Below are positions 8,577-16,789 of a stretch of 64,000 nt of DNA, in pieces. Both the position numbers and the translations under genes were made by a program. The notes below the pieces were generated by a model. That model was not told the DNA's origin. It ran no database searches and saw nothing but the letters and a program-made list of their open reading frames with translations. The stretch is taken from positions 1 to 64,000 of the forward strand of contig JAFVUE010000008.1 in NCBI GenBank assembly GCA_017502845.1. Reading direction: 5' to 3'. Each line of letters starts with the position of its first letter. Position 1 is the stretch's first letter. Source of the stretch: Clostridia bacterium. Lineage in GTDB: Bacteria; Bacillota; Clostridia; UMGS1810.

Positions 8577-9563
8577 TTATCTCGTCGCTGTAAGATGTTC
8601 TTCGTATGTTTTTGAAAATGTGTGTTTACCCTCTTTATTAACACCAAAATACAGATAATCTGTTTCATCGGGATTTAGTGCCGCCTCTATTGATGCCTCG
8701 CCCGGGTTTGCTATAGGGCCTATGGGAAGTCCCTCGTACATATATGTGTTATAGGGAGAGTCTATCCTTGTATCTGCTTCGGAGAGAACGTCTTTTCTCT
8801 CGCCCAGAATATACTGCACCGTTGCGCATGACTGCAATTTTGTAAGTCCGCCTTTGCCGTTAAGTCGGTTATGGAAAACTGACGAAACAAGATGTCTGTC
8901 TTCATCGCCCAGCGCCTCTCTCTCAATAATCGAAGCGAGTATAACCGTCTTATCAATATGGGCTACATCATATTTTGAAATGACTTTTTCAAAGGTAGAA
9001 AGCATTGTAACGACAACTTCCTTGGCAGTAACACCTTTTTTGAAAGTATACGTCTCGGGAAAAAGATAACCCTCAAGAGCATATTTGCGGGATGAAAAGT
9101 CAACATCTTTCAGAAATTCAAAATCATAATCGGTTCTGGATGCGGCCGCAAGGAAATCCGCCTTACTGCAAACTCCCGCTTTTTCCATAGCAGCGGCAAT
9201 CTGCTCCACTTCAAAACCCTCGGGGATGGTAATCTTAATCTCATCCGAATTACTGTTGGGGTCTCCTGTCAAAGTTTCTAAAATCTGCTTATATGAATAT
9301 CCTGTATTAACAGTAAAGCTACCACTTCTGTATTTAGAAGTAAGCCCTGTTGAAGATGCATACAGTCTGAAAACAAGAGGGTGATCAACAATACCGTTGG
9401 ATTCTAAAATATCGAGAATCTCTGCTCCATTGGCACCTTCAGGAATAGTTATCTCCACATCGGTACCTGCACCGCCATTGAAATCGCCGTACACATTGAT
9501 TCCGTATATTATAACACAAAGGCACAGTAGTGCCACTATTACAGTATAAACAGTTTTCTTCAT
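8577..9563 (-). CDS. mltG: Endolytic transglycosylase MltG
   Basis: A 328-residue membrane-anchored lytic transglycosylase that cuts nascent peptidoglycan strands. It has an N-terminal transmembrane anchor (about 5-22) and then a YceG domain with LEGYLFPETY, ASIIEREAL (catalytic Glu) and the C-terminal DSPYNTYMYEGLPIGPIANPG block cited here only in part: YEGLPIGPIANPG. The start is the ATG at 9563 (MKKTVYTV) with GAGGTG upstream. An ATG at 9584 also exists but would add hydrophilic residues before the anchor. It sits directly before proA. Confidence 0.93.
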   Translation of the reverse strand: MKKTVYTVIVALLCLCVIIYGINVYGDFNGGAGTDVEITIPEGANGAEILDILESNGIVDHPLVFRLYASSTGLTSKYRSGSFTVNTGYSYKQILETLTGDPNSNSDEIKITIPEGFEVEQIAAAMEKAGVCSKADFLAAASRTDYDFEFLKDVDFSSRKYALEGYLFPETYTFKKGVTAKEVVVTMLSTFEKVISKYDVAHIDKTVILASIIEREALGDEDRHLVSSVFHNRLNGKGGLTKLQSCATVQYILGERKDVLSEADTRIDSPYNTYMYEGLPIGPIANPGEASIEAALNPDETDYLYFGVNKEGKHTFSKTYEEHLTATR

Positions 9564-9651
9564 AAGTAACACCTCATTTTTCATTTTACAACATACATCC
9601 TTAATTGTCAAATAAGAATGTTTCTGCAAGAAACAAATGCCCAATTCTGCA

Positions 9652-9680
9652 TTGATATTTTTTTGAAATCAATGTACAAT
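9652..9680 (+). promoter_or_regulatory. Sigma-A promoter of the aldo/keto reductase
   Basis: TTGATA, 17-bp spacer, TACAAT with TG directly before the -10. The transcription start is predicted near 9687, giving a short leader to the ATG at 9711. Confidence 0.8.
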
Positions 9681-9710
9681 ATATGCATAGCATTATTCGG
9701 AGGAATTAAT

Positions 9711-10664
9711 ATGGATTACATAACTCTTAACGGAACAGACATGAAAGTAAGCAAGGTTGCTCTCGGCACAGCCACATTTGGCAAAGATGCTGACGAGGCA
9801 ACAAGTTTTGCCGTTATGGACAGATTTTTAGCCAATGGCGGCAATCTGATTGACACAGCCGTTATGTATGCGGACTGGCTTCCCGGAGAAAAAAGTTCAA
9901 GCGAAAAAACTATCGGCAAATGGATGAAATCAAGAGGAAACCGCAAAGATGTAATCATTTCCACAAAGGGCGGTCATCCCCAATGGGACAAGATGGAGAT
10001 TTCACGCCTTTCTGAAGCAGATATCATGAGCGATATCCAAAAGAGTCTTGCTAATCTGCAGACAGATTATATTGATATATATTTTCTTCACAGAGATGAT
10101 AAAAGTATTCCTGTCGGGGACATAATGGATGTTCTCCACAAGATTGTTTCTTCAGGCAAGGCACGTAGCATCGGATTATCCAACTGGTGCACAGAAAGAA
10201 TTGCCCAAGCAAACGAATACTGCAAATCAAAGGGCATTACCCCCATAACATCCAGCCAGATACAGTTCGGAATTGCACATCCAAACCCTGACAAGATCGA
10301 CCCTACAACGGAATTTATGAGCAAGGATGCTTTTGAATATTACAAGAGTGCAGGTCTTAATCTGCTTTCGTTCTCATCACAGTCAGGCGGATATTTCTTT
10401 ATGCAGAACGAAGACGGTTCTCCAAAGAACAATCCATTCTATGACAACAAAAAGAGCCGTGAAATGTTCTACAAAGTAAAAGAAATGAGCAAGAAATATT
10501 CCTGTTCCGTTGGTGCGGTAATAGTTTCTGCGCTGTCATCGAATCCATACTTCAATACTATACCGATCATCGGTTGTATGACTGAAGGTCAGGTTGACGA
10601 TTCTATGGCAGGTCTCAACATCGAAATGTGCGAAGAAGATGTAAAAGCACTTATATTGAGATAA
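9711..10664 (+). CDS. Aldo/keto reductase
   Basis: A 317-residue (beta/alpha)8 NAD(P)H-dependent oxidoreductase. The tetrad is visible: Asp and Tyr in NLIDTAVMYADW, Lys in STKGGHP, His in YFLHRDD. C-terminal cofactor-binding residues lie in IPIIGCMTEGQVDDSM. The start is the ATG at 9711 with GGAGG 7 nt upstream. It is monocistronic, between its own promoter and a bidirectional terminator. The substrate is unknown; the sequence resembles sugar- or oxidised-aldehyde-reducing members of the family. Confidence 0.88.
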   Translation: MDYITLNGTDMKVSKVALGTATFGKDADEATSFAVMDRFLANGGNLIDTAVMYADWLPGEKSSSEKTIGKWMKSRGNRKDVIISTKGGHPQWDKMEISRLSEADIMSDIQKSLANLQTDYIDIYFLHRDDKSIPVGDIMDVLHKIVSSGKARSIGLSNWCTERIAQANEYCKSKGITPITSSQIQFGIAHPNPDKIDPTTEFMSKDAFEYYKSAGLNLLSFSSQSGGYFFMQNEDGSPKNNPFYDNKKSREMFYKVKEMSKKYSCSVGAVIVSALSSNPYFNTIPIIGCMTEGQVDDSMAGLNIEMCEEDVKALILR

Positions 10665-10667
10665 GAT

Positions 10668-10700
10668 AAATCCCCTATGCCGTTGGCATAGGGGATTTGT
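10668..10700. terminator. Bidirectional terminator
   Basis: A 14-bp stem AAATCCCCTATGCC/GGCATAGGGGATTT with a 3-nt loop lies between the aldo/keto reductase and the convergent mscL. Confidence 0.9.
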
Positions 10701-10707
10701 TATGTAA

Positions 10708-11169
10708 TTATTTCTTGAGCAAATCACGGATTTCTGTAAGGAGTACTACTTCCTCGGAAGGAGCAGGTTCTTCTACAGGTTCCTCTGCAACTTCTTCTAC
10801 CTTCTTACGTTTGAAAGAATTGAGAATCTTAACGACTGTAAACACTACAAATGCAAGAATGAAGAAGTTAATCACATTGTTGATGAAGTTTCCGTAAAGA
10901 ATTGCAACCTCGGGAGTTTCGCCTTCAGCAGCTTTGAGCACTAATTTGAAGTTAGAGAAATCCATACCACCAATAAGCCAACCTACGAATGGCATAATAA
11001 TTTCTTTTACAAGTGAATTTACGATTGCGGTAAACGCAGTACCTACAACAACACCGACTGCCATGTCGACTACGTTTCCTCTGGAAACGAACTCTTTGAA
11101 TTCACCAATAAATCCCTTTGCTTTAGCTTTAGCTTTCTTGCTGTTTTCTGCAATCAAACTCTTTTGCAT
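10708..11169 (-). CDS. mscL: Large-conductance mechanosensitive channel
   Basis: A 153-residue homopentameric channel that opens under membrane tension to release solutes in hypo-osmotic shock. It has the family signature RGNVVDMAVGVVVGTAFTAI in TM1, TM2 around FINNVINFFILAFVVFTVVK, and a C-terminal acidic/coil tail with VEEPAPSEEVVLLTEIRDLL. The N-terminus carries about 13 extra lysine/alanine-rich residues compared with typical MscL. AAAGGTGA precedes the ATG at 11169. The gene follows the M23 peptidase gene by 25 bp, and may share its transcript. Confidence 0.95.
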   Translation of the reverse strand: MQKSLIAENSKKAKAKAKGFIGEFKEFVSRGNVVDMAVGVVVGTAFTAIVNSLVKEIIMPFVGWLIGGMDFSNFKLVLKAAEGETPEVAILYGNFINNVINFFILAFVVFTVVKILNSFKRKKVEEVAEEPVEEPAPSEEVVLLTEIRDLLKK

Positions 11170-11194
11170 CTTTTATCACCTTTCTTTTGTATAT

Positions 11195-12700
11195 TTAATT
11201 AATATAATTCATTGGATTGAGAGGTTCGTCATTATAACGAATCTCGAAATGCAGGTGCGGACCGGAACTGTTTCCGGTGCTTCCCACAGCCGCAATCACC
11301 TGACCTCTTGTTACCGTATCGCCAACATTGACTTTAAGTTCACTGCAATGAGCATAGTATGTTACATAACCGTTGCCATGGTCTACCTTAACAATCTTAC
11401 CATAACCACCACTCCATCCGGAAAATACAACCTTTCCGCTGTCTGCGGCTTTGATAGGATCTCCTGTGCTTCCGCACAAATCAACACCGGAATGATAATC
11501 CGACGACCTTGAACCGAAACGCGAACTTACCTGACCGTAATAAGGACGGATAAATGAACCTGTACCCATATCGTTGGGGCGTGGTTTGGTTCCTACTGCA
11601 CGAAGTTGCATAACAGGTTGACTGACTACCTCGGTATGAATTATTGTCTGATTCACAATATCGCCATTGGAACGGACTATCTTCTCCGTAACAGTATTAA
11701 CACCGTCTACACCACGCTGTATCACACGTTCTGTACCTTCATACATCATAGCATCATCTGTTACCTGCTCCTCATAAGGAACAGACATATCATAAGTAAC
11801 TGTATCACAAGTCATAACCGTTACCACAGGTTTACTCTGGGGAACGAACACCTCTTCATCAGGGTCGATCTCTTCCCCTACATCAGGATTGAGATATGAA
11901 AAGTAATCCACATCCATACCATTATTTGCAGCAAATTCTTCTGCAGAAACTACTGCATCCACAGTAACTGTATGATGCAATGTGGTATAACCCATAAGGC
12001 GTGTGAATGCGCCGTCGCTGTCTGTAAGAACTGCCATTGGAACGAATTCGTATACTATATTGACATCTTCTTGAAAATACACTTCGGTTGTTTCAGAATA
12101 TTTATACGACGACAAAACCCTCGCAAGAACCGATTTCGCAGATTCCTCATCGGAAAGTGCTGTCTGCACAGTTCCGTTTACCTCAACGGCATATGCCTGA
12201 ATCATTATGGGAGAAGTGGCTTTGATATTCTCTGCAAGTTGCGCAGCATCGGTATATGCCCCCCGGCGGATAACCGTTGGAACACATACAACATCGCCAA
12301 GAACAACATTCTGTCCGCTGACGTATTGTGAAAATTCGGAATTAACGCTGTCAACAGTGCTCTGCACGTATGCTTTATTGGGAACAGAGCCAACCTCTAC
12401 ACCGTCAACAAACGCAGTATATGCGAATGTAAAATTCACATTGAAAATAAGAAGCGCCACAAGTGCTGCAACAACAGTCGCTGAAAGGGTGGCTCTTTTC
12501 TTATCCATACCTTCGGTAAATGATGATACTTTATTCTTTACGTATTCAACAATCTTCTCAAATGAGAATCTGAATTTATTAAGTGATAGCTTATTATCTG
12601 TCTTTTCACATCTGTCAATCTCCGGTTTTGCGGTGGCAATGGAATTTCGTTTACAATCTTTACTTTTTCCGCCATTACGGTTGATTCTGACAAATCGCAT
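11195..12700 (-). CDS. Membrane-anchored M23 peptidoglycan endopeptidase with G5 domain
   Basis: A 501-residue cell-wall hydrolase. There is a basic cytoplasmic N-terminus of about 75 residues, one transmembrane helix (about 76-95), an extracellular linker and a LysM-like stretch (about 250-295). A G5 domain follows (about 305-375, ERVIQRGVDGVNTVTEKI), and a C-terminal LytM/M23 zinc peptidase domain has H403 and D407 (HSGVD), H451 (YAH) and H482/H484 (HLHFE), all intact. Predicted to cleave peptide cross-links during growth or sporulation. SD AGAGGTG. It has a long leader with a hairpin (12761-12791). Confidence 0.92.
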   Translation of the reverse strand: MRFVRINRNGGKSKDCKRNSIATAKPEIDRCEKTDNKLSLNKFRFSFEKIVEYVKNKVSSFTEGMDKKRATLSATVVAALVALLIFNVNFTFAYTAFVDGVEVGSVPNKAYVQSTVDSVNSEFSQYVSGQNVVLGDVVCVPTVIRRGAYTDAAQLAENIKATSPIMIQAYAVEVNGTVQTALSDEESAKSVLARVLSSYKYSETTEVYFQEDVNIVYEFVPMAVLTDSDGAFTRLMGYTTLHHTVTVDAVVSAEEFAANNGMDVDYFSYLNPDVGEEIDPDEEVFVPQSKPVVTVMTCDTVTYDMSVPYEEQVTDDAMMYEGTERVIQRGVDGVNTVTEKIVRSNGDIVNQTIIHTEVVSQPVMQLRAVGTKPRPNDMGTGSFIRPYYGQVSSRFGSRSSDYHSGVDLCGSTGDPIKAADSGKVVFSGWSGGYGKIVKVDHGNGYVTYYAHCSELKVNVGDTVTRGQVIAAVGSTGNSSGPHLHFEIRYNDEPLNPMNYIN

Positions 12701-12760
12701 CCTCTCACCTCTTCTTTCGTTATATTCTATATCTCATAATCTTAAAATATGTAACATTCG

Positions 12761-12791
12761 TAATAGTTTCTTAACAATTTTGTAACTATTA
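12761..12791 (-). other. Leader hairpin of the M23 peptidase gene
   Basis: TAATAGTT and AACTATTA form an 8-bp perfect stem with a 15-nt loop, within the roughly 100-nt leader between the predicted promoter and the start at 12700. There is no T-run, so it is not a terminator. Function unknown. Confidence 0.45.
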
Positions 12792-12809
12792 AATCGCAAT
12801 ACAGAAGAA

Positions 12810-12838
12810 ATTATATCACAATAATTACAAAAATGCAA
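12810..12838 (-). promoter_or_regulatory. Sigma-A promoter of the M23 peptidase gene
   Basis: On the minus strand TTGCAT, 17 bp, TATAAT with an extended TGa before the -10. It lies just beyond the yunB stop codon. Confidence 0.7.
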
Positions 12839-12871
12839 CCTTTTGAATGGATTTTTTGGTTTTTCTCCATT

Positions 12872-13546
12872 TTATCTCTGTGCAACAACCTGCGGAACAT
12901 CCCCTACTATAACTGTTTCCGCGGCTAGAATCGATGTGCTGACATTGGTCTTTATCTGCGACACAACAGAAACGGCATGAAGGTTCATATTTACATCTAT
13001 ATAGATGCGATGAAGCGTCTGGTTAATTCCCGCATCTGTAAACTCACTCCGAAAATCCACCTTTACACTTCCGTATGGGATTACACGGAAGGGTATTCGG
13101 GGGCCTACTCCCGAAAGAAGCACAAGATCCGTAAGGTTGCCGAGAGGAACTGCGAAACCGTCAATTCCAAATTGCTCGATGCCGTTTAATATATCGAGAG
13201 CAACGGTGGATTTAAGTTTATTTATTTCGGTGCTGTTTGTGGTAAGAGATGTTATATTTCCTGATTCGTCATAAGTGATATTTACAAGGTCATTATATAT
13301 ATCTTTATCCTCTATACTGCGGAGAACAGAAGTATTTATTATTTCTGTGGAGTTGGAACGGAGAAGTTCACCGGAAACATCCTCTATAACAGGATATACC
13401 TTACTCATCGCAGAAAAGATACAGTACGTTACTGCTGATACTATAAGTATAACAAGTGCTATACGGCTGTACCGCCGCCTGTCTTTTCTTCGGATATACG
13501 CTCTGTATGGTCTGCCAAATTTCATATTTCCGAATTTTTTTCTCAT
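12872..13546 (-). CDS. yunB: Sporulation protein YunB
   Basis: A 224-residue protein with a basic N-terminus, one transmembrane helix (about 25-45) and a long extracytoplasmic domain. The blocks LLSGVGPRIPFRVIPYGSV and LHRIYIDVNMNLHAV are characteristic of YunB, a protein needed for efficient sporulation in Bacillus (member of the sigma-E regulon there). SD AAAGGAG. It is divergent from a small class B PBP gene, which fits a sporulation-related pair. I cannot identify a convincing sigma-E promoter. Confidence 0.88.
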   Translation of the reverse strand: MRKKFGNMKFGRPYRAYIRRKDRRRYSRIALVILIVSAVTYCIFSAMSKVYPVIEDVSGELLRSNSTEIINTSVLRSIEDKDIYNDLVNITYDESGNITSLTTNSTEINKLKSTVALDILNGIEQFGIDGFAVPLGNLTDLVLLSGVGPRIPFRVIPYGSVKVDFRSEFTDAGINQTLHRIYIDVNMNLHAVSVVSQIKTNVSTSILAAETVIVGDVPQVVAQR

Positions 13547-13605
13547 AATGGCACTCCTTTAGAAAACATAATTTTTCTTGATTTTGCAAATCATACTACA
13601 AAGGG

Positions 13606-15012
13606 GTGATTATTATAAATAGATACAAAATATTTCTGTTCATCACGGTGTTACTGCTCCTTACTATGAGCTGTTCGGTACTGAATATCGCAGTTTTCAA
13701 AGGGGACACATACACTAAAATGGCAGTAACGCAGAGAACAGGCAAAAACGATAAAGAAAGAATCATTATTACTGACAGAAACCTTATACCGCTTACGGGA
13801 ACTGATGAACGTTACGGTGTTTCACATCCTGCGGAGCACCTTATCGGATACACAGACGGTACGGGGAAAGGTGTAAGCGGTATAGAAGCATATATTGATG
13901 AAAACATGACACACCTGCTATATACAAAAAGTGCCGGATTAAAAGATGCAAAAGGCAACCACATACCCAACACAAACGAAGAAAACAAAAAGAGATATGT
14001 AAAACTCACTCTTGATTATCATATTCAGAAGATCGGGGAAAATGTGCTTGACGAATCAGGTATTACGGGAGCGCTTGTAGTAATGGATGTTGAAAGCGGC
14101 GATATACTCGCCATGGTGAGCCGTCCCGGTTTTGACAGAAACAAGGTTGGAGAATATATCGAGCAAGGGGGAACGGAACTTATGAACAGGGCAGTTGCTC
14201 CCTACAACGCAGGAAGCATATTCAAAATAATAACCGCATCTGCCGCACTGGAAGAAGAATCCGTGTACAACGATACATTATTCTTCTGTGGCGGGAGTAC
14301 TCCGATAGACGGAATAGACTTTATATGCCACCATCGGCAGGGACATGGATTTTTAACATTGGAAGATGCTTTTGCATCCTCGTGCAATTGCAGTTTTTAC
14401 AATATCGGTGCAGGTGTCGGATGCGATAAGATATGCTCATATGCAAGAAAATTCGGTTTGGGCGAAGTTGTGCTTGACAAAGTTATTTCCGAAAGCAAAG
14501 GCAACATTCCCACAGACACAAAAGGTACGGCATCGGAAACCGCCAATATATCAATTGGTCAGGGAGAAATACTCATAACTCCTGTTCAGGCGGCACAGGC
14601 GGTTTGCATAATCGCATCCGGAGGGAAGAAACGGGACGTTAATATTATAGAGGGAATCGCCGACGAAAACGGTAATATAATTCATTCTGCCAGGAAAAAC
14701 GGAGAAACAAAAATCTTATCCGAATCAACAGCCAACAAAATCGGTGCAATGATGAGAATGACTACAGAAAGCGGAACAGGTACAGGCGCAGAAAGTGATG
14801 TAGTAGCAATAGCAGGAAAAACAGGAAGTGCAGAAACAGGTTGGCAGACAGGAAACGGATATATGGTGCAAGGGTGGTATGTAGGTTATTTCCCTTATGA
14901 AAAGCCAAAATATGCATTAGTTGTTATGACCGAAAACGGCAGACAGGGAAATGCATCCTGCGGACCTATATTTAAGAAGACAGCAGAAGAAATAATGAAG
15001 TTGAATTACTAA
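13606..15012 (+). CDS. Class B penicillin-binding protein, short form
   Basis: About 468 residues: an N-terminal transmembrane anchor (about 7-28), a reduced non-penicillin-binding region (about 45-130) and a transpeptidase domain with SIFK (nucleophile S204), SCN (S259-N261) and KTG (405-407), all intact. It lacks PASTA domains and most of the usual dimerisation module, so it is shorter than PBP2 or SpoVD. It resembles PBPs found in elongation or sporulation loci, and the neighbour is yunB. The start is uncertain: GTG at 13606 is the last in-frame canonical codon but lies inside the SD AAGGGGTGA (13601-13609). The SD would place initiation at ATT/ATA at 13612-13615. Confidence 0.85.
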   Translation: MIIINRYKIFLFITVLLLLTMSCSVLNIAVFKGDTYTKMAVTQRTGKNDKERIIITDRNLIPLTGTDERYGVSHPAEHLIGYTDGTGKGVSGIEAYIDENMTHLLYTKSAGLKDAKGNHIPNTNEENKKRYVKLTLDYHIQKIGENVLDESGITGALVVMDVESGDILAMVSRPGFDRNKVGEYIEQGGTELMNRAVAPYNAGSIFKIITASAALEEESVYNDTLFFCGGSTPIDGIDFICHHRQGHGFLTLEDAFASSCNCSFYNIGAGVGCDKICSYARKFGLGEVVLDKVISESKGNIPTDTKGTASETANISIGQGEILITPVQAAQAVCIIASGGKKRDVNIIEGIADENGNIIHSARKNGETKILSESTANKIGAMMRMTTESGTGTGAESDVVAIAGKTGSAETGWQTGNGYMVQGWYVGYFPYEKPKYALVVMTENGRQGNASCGPIFKKTAEEIMKLNY

Positions 15013-15048
15013 AAAAAGAAACCGAGAAAATTCTCGGTTTCTTTTTTT
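15011..15048. terminator. Bidirectional terminator
   Basis: A long perfect stem (core GAAACCGAGAA/TTCTCGGTTTC) with A7 and T7 tails lies between the PBP gene and the convergent ABC permease. It overlaps the permease stop codon region. Confidence 0.93.
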
Positions 15049-15877
15049 AGCCCTTTACAGCACCGTCGGATATACCGCGGACAATATGCTTCTGTAATAT
15101 AAGGAATACTATTATTATGGGGATTATTGATACGAACACCGCAGGGAAAATAAGTTCCCAGGGATTACCAAACTGTCCCGATGTCATCTTGGCAAAATAA
15201 AGTTCCAGCGTCAGCGTTCTCGCCGGTGCATTACCAATTACAAGAAATGGCAAGAGATAGTCGTTCCATATCCACAGAGCATTTAAGATTACAACTGTTG
15301 CAGTGGTGGATTTCATAAGTGGAAACACCACGGAGAAGAATGTTTTAAGCATTCCAGCTCCGTCGATTAGTGCCGCCTCTTCAATTGAAGCGGGAATGCT
15401 TTTTACAAAGCCATGATAGAGAAACACCGACAAGCTCAATCCAAAACCGCCATACATAATAATAAGTCCCGGTATATTCTTAAGGCCCACGCCCTCAAAC
15501 AAGCTGAGCAACGGGTACATTACCGCCTGAAAAGGTATGAGCATGGCGGCGGTAAACATATAGAGCATCACAGATGCAAGACGGTTCTTCGCCCTTGCTA
15601 TCATCCAACCTGCAAGTGATGATGCCAGAACTATAAGCACAACAGAAAGTAGTGTAATAATAAAAGTTATGGCAAGAGAACCAAAGAAATTAATCTGCTC
15701 TGCGGCAGTTAACACATACCCGGAATTCCATTCCGTCGGAAGAGCAATGGGCGATGCAACAATCTCTGACTGGGATTTGAATGAATTGATAACAAGAAAT
15801 CCTACGGGAGAAAGTGTTATAACAGCCAGTACCGTCAACACTATGAAAATCAGTACACGAAAAAGCCGTTTCCTCAA
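15047..15877 (-). CDS. Carbohydrate ABC transporter permease (MalG type)
   Basis: A 276-residue inner-membrane permease with six hydrophobic segments. The EAA-type loop that docks the ATPase is EEAALIDGAGMLKTFFSVVFP. It belongs to the CUT1 family for oligosaccharides. It overlaps the upstream permease gene by 4 bp (ATGA), so translation is coupled. The operon has two permeases and a binding protein but no ATPase. CUT1 systems in this group usually share a common MsmX/MalK-type ATPase encoded elsewhere. Confidence 0.92.
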   Translation of the reverse strand: MRKRLFRVLIFIVLTVLAVITLSPVGFLVINSFKSQSEIVASPIALPTEWNSGYVLTAAEQINFFGSLAITFIITLLSVVLIVLASSLAGWMIARAKNRLASVMLYMFTAAMLIPFQAVMYPLLSLFEGVGLKNIPGLIIMYGGFGLSLSVFLYHGFVKSIPASIEEAALIDGAGMLKTFFSVVFPLMKSTTATVVILNALWIWNDYLLPFLVIGNAPARTLTLELYFAKMTSGQFGNPWELIFPAVFVSIIPIIIVFLILQKHIVRGISDGAVKG

Positions 15878-16773
15878 TGGAGTTCCACCTCCCGACGTTT
15901 TGTGAGAGATAGTTGGATTAGTGTTACGGCTGCAATAAGCACAAAGAATATTACCGCCTGTGCCTGTGCAAGTCCGTAATCGGGGGGCGCAGTATCCCGG
16001 GTTGTACGAAGTATCTGTGTGGCAAGGAGTCGCGTATTGAAATTACCGTCAGTAAGTGCAATATTCTGATCAAGCAATTTGAAGCAATTCGCCAAAGTTA
16101 AGAAAAACACAATCGTTATGGCGGGCATAAGCATTGGGATTGTTATAACCCTGAATTGCTGAAAACTACTTGCTCCGTCTATCTGCGCCGCCTCGTACAA
16201 ATCCTGAGGAATATTATTAAGTCCCGTGATATAGATTATCATCATATACCCAGCCATCTGCCACGTTACGAGTATCACAAGAGCAAAGAGCGCCTTTGTA
16301 TTATCCTGAAGCATATTTGTAAGGAACGGTATATGAATCAGCCCATTTGCACCGAAAAGCACCTCAGAAAAAACATTCTGGAATATAAACTGCCATATAA
16401 ATCCCAGTGCAAGACCGCCCAGAAGATTTGGCAAAAAGAAAATTGTCCTGAATATCCCTCCTCCGCGTTTTAAGGAGGTTATCATCATTGCAAGTCCCAA
16501 GGCAACAATATTGATGGCGACGACGGCTACAACAGTAAACTTTATGGTGTAGCCAAATGCATTTAAGAATTTTTCGTTTTTGAAAGCGTTGATATAATTA
16601 TCAAAACCTACAAAAGAGTCAAGCACCCCTTCTCCACCTGCAAAATATGTGCCTCTCCACGAAGTAAATGAATATATTACTCCTGTGATAAAAGGCAGCA
16701 CAATCACAGCAAAGAACAGTATAAGTGCAGGAATTGACATTGGAATCAACCACCGCTTATAATACTTATCCAT
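15874..16773 (-). CDS. Carbohydrate ABC transporter permease (MalF type)
   Basis: A 299-residue permease with about six transmembrane helices and the ATPase-docking loop YEAAQIDGASSFQQFRVITIP. It pairs with the MalG-type permease as the transmembrane heterodimer of a CUT1 importer. SD AAGGATAGG lies before the ATG at 16773. The binding protein gene is 16 bp upstream. Confidence 0.92.
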   Translation of the reverse strand: MDKYYKRWLIPMSIPALILFFAVIVLPFITGVIYSFTSWRGTYFAGGEGVLDSFVGFDNYINAFKNEKFLNAFGYTIKFTVVAVVAINIVALGLAMMITSLKRGGGIFRTIFFLPNLLGGLALGFIWQFIFQNVFSEVLFGANGLIHIPFLTNMLQDNTKALFALVILVTWQMAGYMMIIYITGLNNIPQDLYEAAQIDGASSFQQFRVITIPMLMPAITIVFFLTLANCFKLLDQNIALTDGNFNTRLLATQILRTTRDTAPPDYGLAQAQAVIFFVLIAAVTLIQLSLTKRREVELH

Positions 16774-16789
16774 TAAGCCACACCTATCC

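Noticed and set aside
13567-13598. Sporulation promoter (CATACTA) for the PBP gene
   Set aside because: CATACTA at 13592 would start transcription at the SD itself, and no suitable -35 is at the right distance.
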